DNA of 64,000 nt, from NCBI RefSeq assembly GCF_003667545.1, contig NZ_RCUV01000003.1:186001-250000 (forward strand), in the 5' to 3' direction. A program made the translations under genes and the position numbers. Under the pieces are notes generated by a model. The model saw nothing but the letters and a program-made list of their open reading frames with translations. It did not search any database and was not told where the DNA came from. Source of the DNA: Mycetocola manganoxydans (GTDB lineage Bacteria > Actinomycetota > Actinomycetes > Actinomycetales > Microbacteriaceae). Shown piece after piece: positions 1 through 8,439 of this stretch (positions are counted from its first letter, which is position 1; each line of letters begins with the position of its first letter).

Positions 1-374
1 TCGAGGCTACGGCGGATCCCGTCTGCCGAATAGTCCCACACCCTCCTGGCCGCCTGTGGCACAAGGAACCAGGTGTCGTCCGGCTTGTGCGCGTTCTCCG
101 GTGTCGGCTCGAGCAGCCGGCCGACCTTGGTGCTGACGAGATAGTCGTCCCGGTTCTTGTCGGCGAGGAACTCACCGATCCTGCGTTCGGAGAGCCCGAG
201 ACCATAGTGCGGGGAGGTGTCGAAGTAACGGATGCCGAGATCCCACGTGGTCTCGAGCGCGGCGGTCGATTGCGCGTCATCAACGGCGGTGAACAGATTC
301 CCGAGTTCCGCGCCGCCGAACGAGAGCGGGCCGAATTCGATGGGGTCGGTCCGACGCGAAGCTGTGGCGGTCAT
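1..374 (-). CDS. Aldo/keto reductase, 5' part only (runs off window start)
   Basis: This is the N-terminal 124 codons of an NAD(P)H-dependent aldo/keto reductase. The ATG at 374-372 is preceded by GGAGGA. The visible protein has the TIM-barrel start (FGGAELGNLF), the active-site Asp and Tyr region ([16 protein letters not shown]) and STKVGRLLE. It closely resembles the aldo/keto reductase at 8436-9392, which suggests a sugar 1-dehydrogenase of the L-fucose / D-threo-aldose dehydrogenase type. It is the last visible gene of the ribose-type ABC importer operon, so it probably oxidises the imported sugar or a derivative. The C-terminus and true length are outside the window. Confidence 0.85.
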   Translation of the reverse strand, partial: MTATASRRTDPIEFGPLSFGGAELGNLFTAVDDAQSTAALETTWDLGIRYFDTSPHYGLGLSERRIGEFLADKNRDDYLVSTKVGRLLEPTPENAHKPDDTWFLVPQAARRVWDYSADGIRRSL

Positions 375-396
375 GTGTTCCTCCCGGATGCAGGAC

Positions 397-427
397 GACC
401 CCTCCCCCGGGTACCGGGGAAGGGGTC
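397..427 (-). terminator. Hairpin after sugar-binding lipoprotein gene
   Basis: A 14-bp stem (arms 397-410 and 414-427, one G-T wobble) with a 3-nt loop lies between the binding-protein stop at 450 and the next start at 374. It lacks a U-tract, so it may act as a processing or attenuation hairpin that raises binding-protein mRNA relative to the downstream reductase rather than as a full terminator. Confidence 0.6.
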
Positions 428-449
428 GGGCACTGCGGATGATTCGGTA

Positions 450-1442
450 CTACTCGTACAGGACGGCGGCGATCTCTTCGTCGTCCATGTTGTCCTTATC
501 GAACCAGTAGTAGCCGGTGTCGATGACCTCTTCAGGGGTCTCGCCGTTGATGATGTCGTAGGCAGCCTGAACGACCTCTTCACCGATACCGATCGGGTTC
601 TGCGTGATGGCACCGGCCATGATGCCGTTGGTGATGGCGTCGATCTGTGCCTTGCCGGAGTCGAAGCCGACAACGGTCAGTTCACCGGGCTCGAGGCCCA
701 GCTCGCCGACAGCGTTCACAACGCCGATCGCGGATCCCTCGTTGGTGCCGTAGATGCCCTTGAGGTCCGGGTGGGCCTGGATCATCGTCTTGGCAATGTC
801 TGCCGACTTGAGGTGGTCACCGTCACCGTACTGGGTGTCGACGATCTCGATGTCGGGGTATTCGGCTTCCATCTGCTCGATGAAACCGTCGCGACGCTCG
901 ACACCGGTGGAGTTGATCTGGCTGTGACCGACGATCGCGACCTCACCCTTGCCACCGATCAGTTCTGCCATGTGGTCGGCGGCGAGGGCGCCAGCGCCCA
1001 TGCTGTCGGTCTTGGCGATGCTCTGGCCGTATTCGCTGGAGCAGCCGGCGTCGAATTCGACGATGGGGATGCCGGCTGATTCTGCCGACTCATAGAGCGG
1101 GATGCAGGCCTCGGGGTCGAGGGCGGCGAAACCGATGGCATCCGGCTTCTTGTCGATGGCCGCCTGCAGCATCTGCAGCTGGCCGTCGATCTCGGTCTCG
1201 GCTGCCGGGCCGTCGAAGGTCACTGTGACACCCAGCTCTTCAGCGCGCTGCTCTGCACCCTGCTTGACGGCCTGCCAGAACTGGTGCTGGAAGCCCTTCG
1301 ACACGAGCGCAATCGTGATGTCGCCGTCGCCGGAGCCGGACTCTTCAGCCGCTCCTCCGCCGCCACCGTTCGAACAGCCGGCGAGGCTCAGGGCCACAGC
1401 GGCCGCGGCCGCGAGGACTGCGACTTTTTTTCCTGTTTTCAT
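450..1442 (-). CDS. Sugar ABC transporter substrate-binding lipoprotein (RbsB-like)
   Basis: This is a 330-aa periplasmic-binding-protein-type lipoprotein that captures a sugar outside the membrane for the importer encoded just upstream. The signal peptide ends in a lipobox LAGC with the modified Cys at residue 23, followed by a Gly/Ser-rich linker. The mature part has the type-1 sugar-binding fold of the RbsB/peripla_BP_4 family, with motifs such as DAIGFAALDP, GIYGTNEGSAIG and VVGFDSG. It follows the permease by about 200 nt, a spacing that contains a hairpin at 1600-1623. Substrate is not decidable from sequence; the neighbours suggest a 6-deoxyhexose or ketose. There is a strong match in family, length (about 300-350 aa) and context. 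Confidence 0.9.
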   Translation of the reverse strand: MKTGKKVAVLAAAAAVALSLAGCSNGGGGGAAEESGSGDGDITIALVSKGFQHQFWQAVKQGAEQRAEELGVTVTFDGPAAETEIDGQLQMLQAAIDKKPDAIGFAALDPEACIPLYESAESAGIPIVEFDAGCSSEYGQSIAKTDSMGAGALAADHMAELIGGKGEVAIVGHSQINSTGVERRDGFIEQMEAEYPDIEIVDTQYGDGDHLKSADIAKTMIQAHPDLKGIYGTNEGSAIGVVNAVGELGLEPGELTVVGFDSGKAQIDAITNGIMAGAITQNPIGIGEEVVQAAYDIINGETPEEVIDTGYYWFDKDNMDDEEIAAVLYE

Positions 1443-1599
1443 CGATTAACTCCATTGTTTGTTCGGACCAACCGGGGGTGGTTCGGCCATGCTATTTCGT
1501 TTGAGTGACCGGAGGTGGCGAAAGTACATGTGGATACAAGATCGTTATATCCCGCGTCTTTCCGCCGATGCAATCGATTTCGCGATTCGCTGGGGAAGA

Positions 1600-1623
1600 G
1601 CAGCCCGGCCTCTCGGGTGCTGC
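1600..1623 (-). terminator. Intra-operon hairpin between permease and binding protein
   Basis: An inverted repeat (GCAGC and GCTGC outer arms, CCG/CGG inner arms, a 2-nt bulge, loop GCCTCT) sits in the 204-nt gap between permease and binding-protein genes. It has no U-tract. A role in differential mRNA stability, usual for binding-protein operons, is inference. Confidence 0.4.
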
Positions 1624-1646
1624 CAGCCCTTCCCGGGTTCGGGGGC

Positions 1647-2669
1647 TTAGGTGATCGATCTCCGCTGGCGGAGGGTGTCGGTGAAGACGGCGATCAGGAT
1701 GACGACTCCGACGACCACGTTCTGCCATTCGGTCTGGATCGACATGATCCGGAGACCGTTGATGAGAACGCTCATGATGAGCGCACCGATGACGGTGCCC
1801 ATGATCGACCCACGGCCACCGAGCAGCGACGTGCCGCCGATGATGACAGCCGCAATCGCCTGGAGCTCGTAGCCGACACCGATCTGAGGCTGGGCCGAAT
1901 CGAGTCGCGCCGCGATCACGACACCGGCGAAACCGGTGAACAGGCCGGCAACGGTGTAGACGGTGATGAGCCACTTACGCGTGTTGACGCCGGAGAGGCG
2001 GGTCGCCTCTTCGTTGCTGCCGATCGCGAAGGTGTACCGGCCGAAGATCGTTTTGCTCAGCAGGAGGTACGCGACGATCGCGAGCAGGAACAGGATGAGA
2101 ACCGCGTTCGGAAGGCCAGGAATGAGCGTTCCGAGTGCGATGGTCTTGAATCCCTCGACACCCGAGAAGTAGATCGGGCGCACACCGGAGATGACGAGCG
2201 CGAGACCCTGGGCGATCATCATCATCGCGAGGGTGGCAATGAACGGCGGAAGTTTCAGGACGGCGATGTTGAGGCCGTTGATGAGGCCCATCAGGGCCCC
2301 GGTCGCGAGACCACCGAGAACCCCAACGATGAGCGGAAGCTCCATGTTGACGAGGAAGATACCGGTCATCACCGCGGCGAGCGTCATCCCCGTTCCGATC
2401 GACAGGTCGATGCCACCGGTGATGATCACGAACGTGGTTCCGAGGGCGAGGATACCGATGACCGCTGTCGCGAGCAGGATGCTCGAGATGTTGGACCAGC
2501 TGAAGAAGTTGTTGCTCGCGATCGAGAAGAAGATCACGAGCACGATGAGCGTGCCGAATGCCAGCGACTGCTGGAGCTTCGCCCGCAGGAACGACAGCGC
2601 CGTTCCCTGCTTCTCGGGCGGGGTCACCCCCGGGCGTGTGGACTGTTCGGTGACAGGAGTTGCATTCAT
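1647..2669 (-). CDS. Sugar ABC transporter permease (RbsC family)
   Basis: This 340-aa integral membrane protein of the BPD_transp_2 family forms the channel of the importer. It is strongly hydrophobic, with around eight to ten membrane segments after a short charged N-terminus (about 25 residues). The family loop GGIDLSIGTGM and the C-terminal GGTSLLGGRGS, both typical of RbsC/AraH/XylH permeases, are present. The ATPase gene ends 8 nt upstream (2678), so the two are translated from one transcript. Its length is normal for the family. Confidence 0.92.
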   Translation of the reverse strand: MNATPVTEQSTRPGVTPPEKQGTALSFLRAKLQQSLAFGTLIVLVIFFSIASNNFFSWSNISSILLATAVIGILALGTTFVIITGGIDLSIGTGMTLAAVMTGIFLVNMELPLIVGVLGGLATGALMGLINGLNIAVLKLPPFIATLAMMMIAQGLALVISGVRPIYFSGVEGFKTIALGTLIPGLPNAVLILFLLAIVAYLLLSKTIFGRYTFAIGSNEEATRLSGVNTRKWLITVYTVAGLFTGFAGVVIAARLDSAQPQIGVGYELQAIAAVIIGGTSLLGGRGSIMGTVIGALIMSVLINGLRIMSIQTEWQNVVVGVVILIAVFTDTLRQRRSIT

Positions 2670-2677
2670 TGCTGTGT

Positions 2678-4186
2678 TTACTCTTTCTCGTCGGCCACGT
2701 TGGTTGCGTAGTCCATGATTTTTGCCTGACTCGCGTCCTCGTTGTCGAGGATGCCGGTGATCCGGCCACCCGCCATCACGACGATCCGGTGCGAGAGCCG
2801 CAGGACCTCCGGCAGCTCGGACGAGATCATGATGATCGATTTGCCCTGCGCTACGAGCTCGTTGAGGAGCCGGTAGATCTCCTCCTTGGCACCCACGTCG
2901 ATCCCCCGGGTGGGTTCATCGAAGATGAGGATGTCGCAGTCCCGTGCCAGCCATTTGGCGATGACGACCTTCTGCTGGTTTCCGCCCGACAGGTTTTTCG
3001 TGACGGAGTTGATCGACGGCGTCTTGATCCGCAGGGATTCGACGTATCCCTTCGACTTCTGCTTGCCTTTGCCCGTGCGCATGAAGCCGAGGGGTCCGGT
3101 GTAATCCTTGAGCGAGGCGAGGAGGATGTTCGTGTTCACATCGCGCTCGAGCAGCAGCCCCAACTGCTTGCGGTCTTCCGAGAGATAACCGATTCCGTGA
3201 GCGACAGCATCCGCCGGCTGGCCGATCCGGACCTTCTTGCCCTGCACGTGGATCGTGCCGCCCTCGGAGGGATCCGCCCCGATGATCGCCCTCGCGACCT
3301 CGGTGCGTCCGGCTCCCATGAGCCCGGCGAAGCCGAGGATTTCGCCGCGGCGAAGTTCGAAGTTGATGTCGCGGAGCAGGTAGCGCGTGCCGAGTCCCTC
3401 GACCTTGAGGACGACGTCGTCGTCAGCGTGCTCCCGCGCTTCGGGCCGGGCACCTTCTTCGATGTGGCGGCCGACCATCATCTCGATCACGGTCGGGATG
3501 TCGATCTCACCCTTGTCGAGGCTTCCGATGTAGCGCCCGTCACGGAGAACGGTGACGCGGTCGGCGATCCGGCGCAGCTCCTCCATCCGGTGCGAGATGT
3601 AAATGATCCCCGTGCCGTTTTGCTTGAGTGCGGCGATGAGCGCGAACAGCGTCTCGGTCTCGGAGTCGGTGAGCGCCGATGTGGGCTCATCCATGATGAG
3701 AACCTTGGCGTCGAACGAGAGCGCCTTGGCGATCTCGACCATCTGCTGCTTCGCAACGGTCAGCTCGCCAACGGTCTGGCGCGGGTTGAGGGTGATGCCC
3801 AGCCGTTTGAGAAGCTCAGTGGTCTGGCGGTTCAGCCGGCGCTCATTGACGAATCCTGCTGTGCGCGGCTCGCGGCCGATGTAGATGTTCTGGGCGACGG
3901 AAAGGTGCGGCATCAGGTTCATCTCCTGGTGGATGATGCTGATGCCGAGCTCCTGCGCAGTCTTCGGGCTGTCGATGTCGACTTCGGTGCCCTCGAAGAC
4001 GATCGAACCGGCGTCCTTCGCGTAGATCCCCGAGAGGATTTTCATCAGGCTCGACTTGCCTGCACCGTTCTCACCGACAAGCGTGAGGACCTCACCGCGG
4101 TTTAACTCGAACTGCACGTCCTGCAGCGCCTGGACACCGGGAAAGCTTTTGCTGATCCCGCTGACCTTCAACAGTTGCGTCGACAC
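2678..4186 (-). CDS. Sugar ABC transporter ATP-binding protein, tandem domains (RbsA family)
   Basis: This 502-aa cytoplasmic ATPase powers sugar import. It has two ABC domains. Domain 1 carries Walker A GENGAGKSS and Walker B VLIMDEPTSAL, with the usual RbsA replacement of LSGGQ by TVAKQQ. Domain 2 has the degenerate Walker A GLMGAGRTE, an intact signature LSGGNQQ and ILIFDEPTRGID. One intact and one degenerate site is normal for this family. The start is a GTG at 4186, preceded by AGGTGA. It is the first gene of the operon ATPase-permease-binding protein-aldo/keto reductase, divergent from the ketose 3-epimerase-like gene. Confidence 0.93.
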   Translation of the reverse strand: MSTQLLKVSGISKSFPGVQALQDVQFELNRGEVLTLVGENGAGKSSLMKILSGIYAKDAGSIVFEGTEVDIDSPKTAQELGISIIHQEMNLMPHLSVAQNIYIGREPRTAGFVNERRLNRQTTELLKRLGITLNPRQTVGELTVAKQQMVEIAKALSFDAKVLIMDEPTSALTDSETETLFALIAALKQNGTGIIYISHRMEELRRIADRVTVLRDGRYIGSLDKGEIDIPTVIEMMVGRHIEEGARPEAREHADDDVVLKVEGLGTRYLLRDINFELRRGEILGFAGLMGAGRTEVARAIIGADPSEGGTIHVQGKKVRIGQPADAVAHGIGYLSEDRKQLGLLLERDVNTNILLASLKDYTGPLGFMRTGKGKQKSKGYVESLRIKTPSINSVTKNLSGGNQQKVVIAKWLARDCDILIFDEPTRGIDVGAKEEIYRLLNELVAQGKSIIMISSELPEVLRLSHRIVVMAGGRITGILDNEDASQAKIMDYATNVADEKE

Positions 4187-4320
4187 TCTTCACCTACTTC
4201 GTCGGAGGGTGGAACCTGAGGCTCCGTTCACTAGAGAATAATGACACGGAATTGCCAAAGATCCGATCAATCCGAGAAATCGGACCGGCCGGACTATCAG
4301 TTGTACCTTAATGTATCTAA

Positions 4321-4337
4321 ATTCGCACCTCGCGAAT
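4321..4337. promoter_or_regulatory. Dyad in divergent promoter region (candidate operator)
   Basis: ATTCGC-N5-GCGAAT is a perfect inverted repeat in the 211-nt region between the importer operon (minus) and the 3-epimerase-like gene (plus). Nearby are a second, weaker dyad (TCCGAT/ATCGGA near 4262-4285) and the AT-rich stretch TTAATGTATCTAAATT. These are plausible sites for a sugar regulator, but no regulator gene lies in this cluster, so the assignment is inference. Confidence 0.4.
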
Positions 4338-4397
4338 AGTGTGGAACCCGAACGCGGATCCGGATCGGCGGTCTGCATCACGTGAAAGGACACGAAC

Positions 4398-5267
4398 GTG
4401 CTCATAGGCGCACACGCTCTCGTCTTCTCCGGCTCATTTGAGCACGAGGGACTGACTCGGGCCATCGAGAAGACCAGGCAGGCCGGCTTCGACCTCATCG
4501 AAATTCCCCTGATGGACCCGTACAACTTTGATCGGATGCTTGCGGCTCGCCTGCTCGAGGACAACGGGCTCGCGGTGAGCGCGTCACTGGGGCTGAACGA
4601 CAGCACGGACCTGACGAGCGACGACCCGGACGTCGTCGCCGCCGGTGAGCGGATGCTCGAGGAATGCCTCGATATCGTGCACGCGATGGGCGGACGGAAT
4701 CTCTGCGGCGTCATCTACAGCGCGATGAAGAAATACATGGCACCGGCGACGGCATCGGGTCGCGCGTCGAGTGCGGCCGCCCTGGGCCGGCTCGCGTCCC
4801 GGGCCGAGGGCCTCGGCATCCATCTGTCGCTCGAGGTGGTGAACCGTTACGAGACGAACGTGATGAACACCGGCAGGCAGGCGCTCGACTTCCTCGACGA
4901 GATCGGCTCATCGAATGTTTCAGTACACCTCGACACGTACCACATGAACATCGAGGAGTCGGATCTCTATACCCCAGTGCTCGACGTCGGAGAACGGCTC
5001 GGATACGTGCACATCGGTGAGAGCCACCGCGGCTACCTCGGCTCAGGCACCGTCGACTTCGGGTCGTTCTTCCGGGGCCTGGGGCGGCTCGGCTATGACG
5101 GACCCGTCGTGTTCGAATCGTTCTCGTCGGCCGTCGTCAACGAAGACCTCAGCCGCATGCTCGGCATCTGGCGGAACCTCTGGGACGACTCGGACGACCT
5201 CGCTGCGCACGCCAATCGGTTCATCCGCGACTCGGTGCGCGCCGTGGAGACCATCGCGCTGCACTGA
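4398..5267 (+). CDS. Ketose 3-epimerase-like sugar isomerase (D-tagatose 3-epimerase family)
   Basis: This is a 289-aa (beta/alpha)8 protein of the xylose isomerase-like / AP-endonuclease-2 superfamily. The metal and substrate residues of ketose 3-epimerases are recognisable: Glu in SLEVVNRYETN, Asp and His in HLDTYHMNIEE, His in YVHIGESHRG and Glu in VVFESFSS. Such enzymes epimerise C3 of ketoses (tagatose, psicose, ribulose types). The start is the GTG at 4398 with GAAAGGA seven bases upstream. It is divergent from the importer operon, which suggests that the imported sugar or its ketose product is the substrate; the precise sugar is unknown. A long hairpin follows. Confidence 0.85.
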   Translation: MLIGAHALVFSGSFEHEGLTRAIEKTRQAGFDLIEIPLMDPYNFDRMLAARLLEDNGLAVSASLGLNDSTDLTSDDPDVVAAGERMLEECLDIVHAMGGRNLCGVIYSAMKKYMAPATASGRASSAAALGRLASRAEGLGIHLSLEVVNRYETNVMNTGRQALDFLDEIGSSNVSVHLDTYHMNIEESDLYTPVLDVGERLGYVHIGESHRGYLGSGTVDFGSFFRGLGRLGYDGPVVFESFSSAVVNEDLSRMLGIWRNLWDDSDDLAAHANRFIRDSVRAVETIALH

Positions 5268-5293
5268 CGGGAGGCGGCCGCAACACCGGTACC

Positions 5294-5354
5294 GGAGATC
5301 GTACGGTTAGCAGGAGGCTTGTGGGCTTGGCTTCCTGCTGATCGTGCGATCTCC
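5294..5354. terminator. Long bidirectional hairpin between convergent genes
   Basis: Two nested inverted repeats make one hairpin. Outer arms are 5294-5305 and 5343-5354 (12 bp, one wobble), then a 3x3 internal loop, then inner arms 5309-5318 and 5330-5339 (10 bp, one mismatch), with an 11-nt loop. It lies between the 3-epimerase-like gene (plus) and the ParA-like gene (minus), so it probably ends both transcripts. Confidence 0.7.
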
Positions 5355-5375
5355 TGTTCTGCGTGCGACGCCGGA

Positions 5376-7034
5376 CTACAGCCCGTCGGCGACCGCCGCC
5401 GTCACCTGCAACCAGGCCTCGCGGGTCTGCGGAGAGAGCACGTCGACGTTGAGCGGGCCACCGCTCTGGAAGCCAGGGTCGTATGGAACCTCGAGCACGA
5501 TCCGCGTGAGCGCAGAGAAGTGGGCGTGGAGTCGCTCGGACAGCTCGGGTTGAACGGCATCCCCCGGAGACGACAGGATCGTCACCGCCTGGCTGACCTT
5601 GTCCTGGTGGCCTTTCTGTCGCAGGCCGTCGATGAGCCAGGCCGCACTCGCGGCGGTCTCCTCATTCACGGTCGTGACCACCACGAGCTGGTCAGCGGCC
5701 TCGACGGCTGCCTCCCAGTTCGATGCGCGCATGTTGTTCCCGGTGTCGATGACGAGCACGCGATAGAACCGGCTGAGGGTGGAGTGAAGGCTGTGGAATG
5801 CGTCGGCGTCGATGGTCGACGATGCGGCGGCATCCTCGTCCGAAGCAAGCACGTCGAACTGGGCGTCTCCCTGTGCGCGGACGTAGTTGTCGAGGTAGCC
5901 GACCCGCGCCGACTCGACGTCGGAGAACCGGCCGAGGTCACGAAGCAGGTCGACGGCCGTGTTGGAGTGCCGGCTGGGCTGAGCTCGCCAGCCCAGGGTG
6001 CCCCGGGTTTCGTTGTTGTCCCACGCGAGGGTCGAGCCGCCGCGGTGGGTGCCGAAGGTGGCGGCGAGCAGCAGCGTTGCCGTTGTCTTGTGCGCGCCAC
6101 CCTTGGGGTTCAGTACGACGATCGTGCGCGGGCCCTTGAGGCTGCGCTGGACGCGCCGGATCGCGTCGCGATGCGCGCGCTCGGCTTTGCCGGGCTGCGG
6201 CGAGATGAGGCCGCCGGTGATCTTGCGCAGGAACCCCTGCCAGCCCTGCTTCGCCGGACCTTCGGGCGCGGCGGGCCTGGACTGCAGAAAGTCGTCGAGG
6301 GTGGGCGCGACCTCATCGGCGGGCGGGGAGAACGTGGGCGTCGTGCTCGGCGCGATGGCCGGGTTGGGCACGAGCATGGTTTCAGCGGGTACACCGGATG
6401 CCGCCGGTTCCGGCCAGGAAGCGGTCACGTCGGCTGCTTCCACAACATCGGCGGCGGCGATCCCGCTCCCCCGGCGAGCTCCGCTCATGGAGATGTCGAA
6501 CCCACTCGCGTTGTCGGATCCGGCGTCGCTTTCCCGCGGGATGTCGCTGTCGACGGCTGTGTCGTCATCCTCGTACGCGCGGAAGGTGGAGCGCCGGGTC
6601 GGAGCGGGCTCGAAGCGCTTGGCGGGAGACCTCTCCGCCTCCGGCTCCTCATCGTCGTCGAAATTGATGAGGTCCTCGATCCCCAGCGGCGGAGGGGGAA
6701 TGACTCCGGCTTCCGGTGCGGCCGCAGCCGGTTCGGCATCCTCTGCCCGGAGGGCTCCGCGCACATGGGTTCCGTTGAGGACAGGCCCTTCGGAATCCAC
6801 GGCGCCGTCGGGGTGGACGAGAAGGGGATAGAGGCCGTCGAGGTCGGTGATCGTCACTCGCACCGGCCGGTCACGGGCGACGGCCACCTCGGCGACGCGA
6901 GCGATGACCGCCGCGCGCACACCGGCGACGTCCTCGGCGTGCACGTCGGTTCGTTCTCCGTCGACGGTGACCTCACCGGTACCGTCGGCACGAACAACGG
7001 CAGTGATCTGTGGCTCATTCGTCGGGTCTGACAT
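5376..7034 (-). CDS. ParA/MinD-like ATPase with long acidic N-terminal region
   Basis: This 552-aa protein falls into two parts. The first 320 or so residues are low in hydrophobic residues and rich in Asp, Glu, Pro and Ser, and are probably mostly disordered after a small folded start. The C-terminal 230 residues are a ParA/MinD-type P-loop domain. The deviant Walker A reads NPKGGAHKTT, keeping the signature Lys and the catalytic Lys but with Ala-His where most members have Val-Gly. The switch region is FYRVLVIDTGNN and the adenine-side segment is LVVVTTVNEETAASA. Such two-part proteins occur in actinobacteria, some near type VII secretion genes. No partner ParB, MinC or secretion gene is nearby. 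Function is unassigned. Confidence 0.8.
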   Translation of the reverse strand: MSDPTNEPQITAVVRADGTGEVTVDGERTDVHAEDVAGVRAAVIARVAEVAVARDRPVRVTITDLDGLYPLLVHPDGAVDSEGPVLNGTHVRGALRAEDAEPAAAAPEAGVIPPPPLGIEDLINFDDDEEPEAERSPAKRFEPAPTRRSTFRAYEDDDTAVDSDIPRESDAGSDNASGFDISMSGARRGSGIAAADVVEAADVTASWPEPAASGVPAETMLVPNPAIAPSTTPTFSPPADEVAPTLDDFLQSRPAAPEGPAKQGWQGFLRKITGGLISPQPGKAERAHRDAIRRVQRSLKGPRTIVVLNPKGGAHKTTATLLLAATFGTHRGGSTLAWDNNETRGTLGWRAQPSRHSNTAVDLLRDLGRFSDVESARVGYLDNYVRAQGDAQFDVLASDEDAAASSTIDADAFHSLHSTLSRFYRVLVIDTGNNMRASNWEAAVEAADQLVVVTTVNEETAASAAWLIDGLRQKGHQDKVSQAVTILSSPGDAVQPELSERLHAHFSALTRIVLEVPYDPGFQSGGPLNVDVLSPQTREAWLQVTAAVADGL

Positions 7035-7150
7035 GTCCGGTCACCGTCTCTTTTCCAAGGCCGACCAGCACCTTCATGGCGCCGAAACGACCAGTTTCCG
7101 AGTACCAGTATTGCGTGACGGGCCTTCGGCGGCCCAATTTTCGCGAGAAC

Positions 7151-7570
7151 TCAGGCTGACGTGTGCCCGACCAGGCCCTTCCGGACGATGACACAACCGT
7201 ATTTGCGGGTCTCGCCGGTGCGGATGATCACGTAGGCGTCCTCCGCGTCGTCGTAGAAATCGAACCGGTCGACGAATCGGACGCCGTCCTCCGTCACGCC
7301 GGCCGCTGACATCAGTTCCTTCTGCACGTCGAGCACATCGCCGTCGGCGGACGTCATCAGGTCAACGGCGGGAGTGTCATCGAGAGGCAGCACGCTGCAC
7401 ACGGCCGCGAGGACGTCGGGCGACGTGGTGCCCGGCAGGGTGATGAGGCGCTCGGCGAGGCGGGATGCCGGGAAGTGCGCGTCGACGATGATGACGGCAT
7501 CCGAATGCCCCATCTCGTCAAGGTGCATCAGCAGTTCGCCGGTGAGTAGTGGGTTGATGCCCTGCAGCAT
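7151..7570 (-). CDS. fucU: L-fucose mutarotase (FucU/RbsD family)
   Basis: This 139-aa RbsD/FucU-family mutarotase interconverts alpha and beta anomers of the free sugar in the cytoplasm, feeding the sugar dehydrogenase. The family start MLQGINPLLTGELL, the catalytic-site segment MGHSDAVIIVDAHFPA and the C-terminal KYGCVIVRKGLV are present. The ATG at 7570 is chosen because GAGAGGAA lies just upstream; a longer in-frame reading only runs back over the lactonase gene. It is the last gene of the run dehydratase-dehydrogenase-lactonase-mutarotase, 26 nt after the lactonase stop. FucU rather than RbsD is favoured by length and neighbours. Confidence 0.88.
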   Translation of the reverse strand: MLQGINPLLTGELLMHLDEMGHSDAVIIVDAHFPASRLAERLITLPGTTSPDVLAAVCSVLPLDDTPAVDLMTSADGDVLDVQKELMSAAGVTEDGVRFVDRFDFYDDAEDAYVIIRTGETRKYGCVIVRKGLVGHTSA

Positions 7571-7596
7571 TGCGGGTTCCTCTCGTTGGGTGGTTG

Positions 7597-8439
7597 TCAG
7601 CGGATGCCGTAGACCCGGCCGGCCGTGCCGCCGAGGATTGCATCCTGTTCGGGTTCGCTGAGCTCGCCGATGAGCTCGGACAGCACGTGCCAGGTCGGGG
7701 CATAGCCGCCGTCGGGAACGGACATCGGCCAGTCGCCGCCGTACATCAACCGGTCGGGTCCGAAGGCCGTGATGGCCAGGTCGAACACCTCGCGCACCGC
7801 GTCGACGGTATAGGGAGCGTCCGGCCGTCGAAGCGACGAGAGCTTGCCGACGGTATTCGGCTGTGCCGCGAACGTTGTCATGCTTTCGCGCCACGCGCCG
7901 AAGTCGTCGCGGCCTCGCGGCGGCTTGGCGAGGTGGTCGAGCACGAGGGTGAGCTCGGGGAGGTCTCGGGCGACCCGCGTGGCGCGGTCGAGGTGGCAAG
8001 GCCACGCGTCGTGAACATCGAAGGCCAGTCCGCGCCGCGCCACGTCGGCGAGTGAGGCGCGAACCTCTGGCAGGTCGAGGAAGTCGTCACGCGGGTCGTC
8101 GTTGAGCAGGTGCCGGATGCCCCGGAATTTCGGATGTCGCGACCACGCCTCGAGATCGCGCCTCGCGGCATCCGTCGAATCGAGCGGCACCCAGCCGACG
8201 ACGCCGAGCACCCAGTCGTGCGCATCGGCGTTGTCGAGCATGAACCGGGTGTCGACCGCTGAATCCTCGGCCTGGACCAGGATCGCCCCGTCCATTCCCG
8301 CCCTGCGGAGCTCGGGCTCGGCCTGCTCTGCCGACCAACTGGCGTAGAGCGGGCCGAATTGCGGACCGAGCCAGCCATACTCGGAGACGTCGAGGTCCCA
8401 GAGATGCAGGTGCGCGTCGATGCGCCGCGGGGCGGTCAT
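7597..8439 (-). CDS. Amidohydrolase-family sugar lactonase (L-fuconolactonase-like)
   Basis: This 280-aa TIM-barrel amidohydrolase of the COG3618 / PDC-hydrolase type has the N-terminal metal/substrate motif DAHLHLWD, LVLDHLAKPP in the middle and LMYGGDWPMS with the catalytic Asp near the C-terminus. In non-phosphorylative deoxysugar pathways such enzymes open the aldonolactone made by the sugar 1-dehydrogenase. The gene overlaps the upstream aldo/keto reductase by 4 nt (ATGA), so the two are translationally coupled, which supports consecutive steps. Exact sugar specificity (fucono-, rhamnono- or galactono-lactone) cannot be read from the sequence. Confidence 0.85.
   Translation of the reverse strand: MTAPRRIDAHLHLWDLDVSEYGWLGPQFGPLYASWSAEQAEPELRRAGMDGAILVQAEDSAVDTRFMLDNADAHDWVLGVVGWVPLDSTDAARRDLEAWSRHPKFRGIRHLLNDDPRDDFLDLPEVRASLADVARRGLAFDVHDAWPCHLDRATRVARDLPELTLVLDHLAKPPRGRDDFGAWRESMTTFAAQPNTVGKLSSLRRPDAPYTVDAVREVFDLAITAFGPDRLMYGGDWPMSVPDGGYAPTWHVLSELIGELSEPEQDAILGGTAGRVYGIR

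Noticed and set aside
2660-4105. 481-codon plus-strand open frame
   Set aside because: Antisense shadow of the RbsA-like ATPase gene, whose domain motifs are complete on the minus strand.
5319-7031. 570-codon plus-strand open frame
   Set aside because: Antisense shadow of the ParA-like gene, created by high GC; no start signal and no homology.
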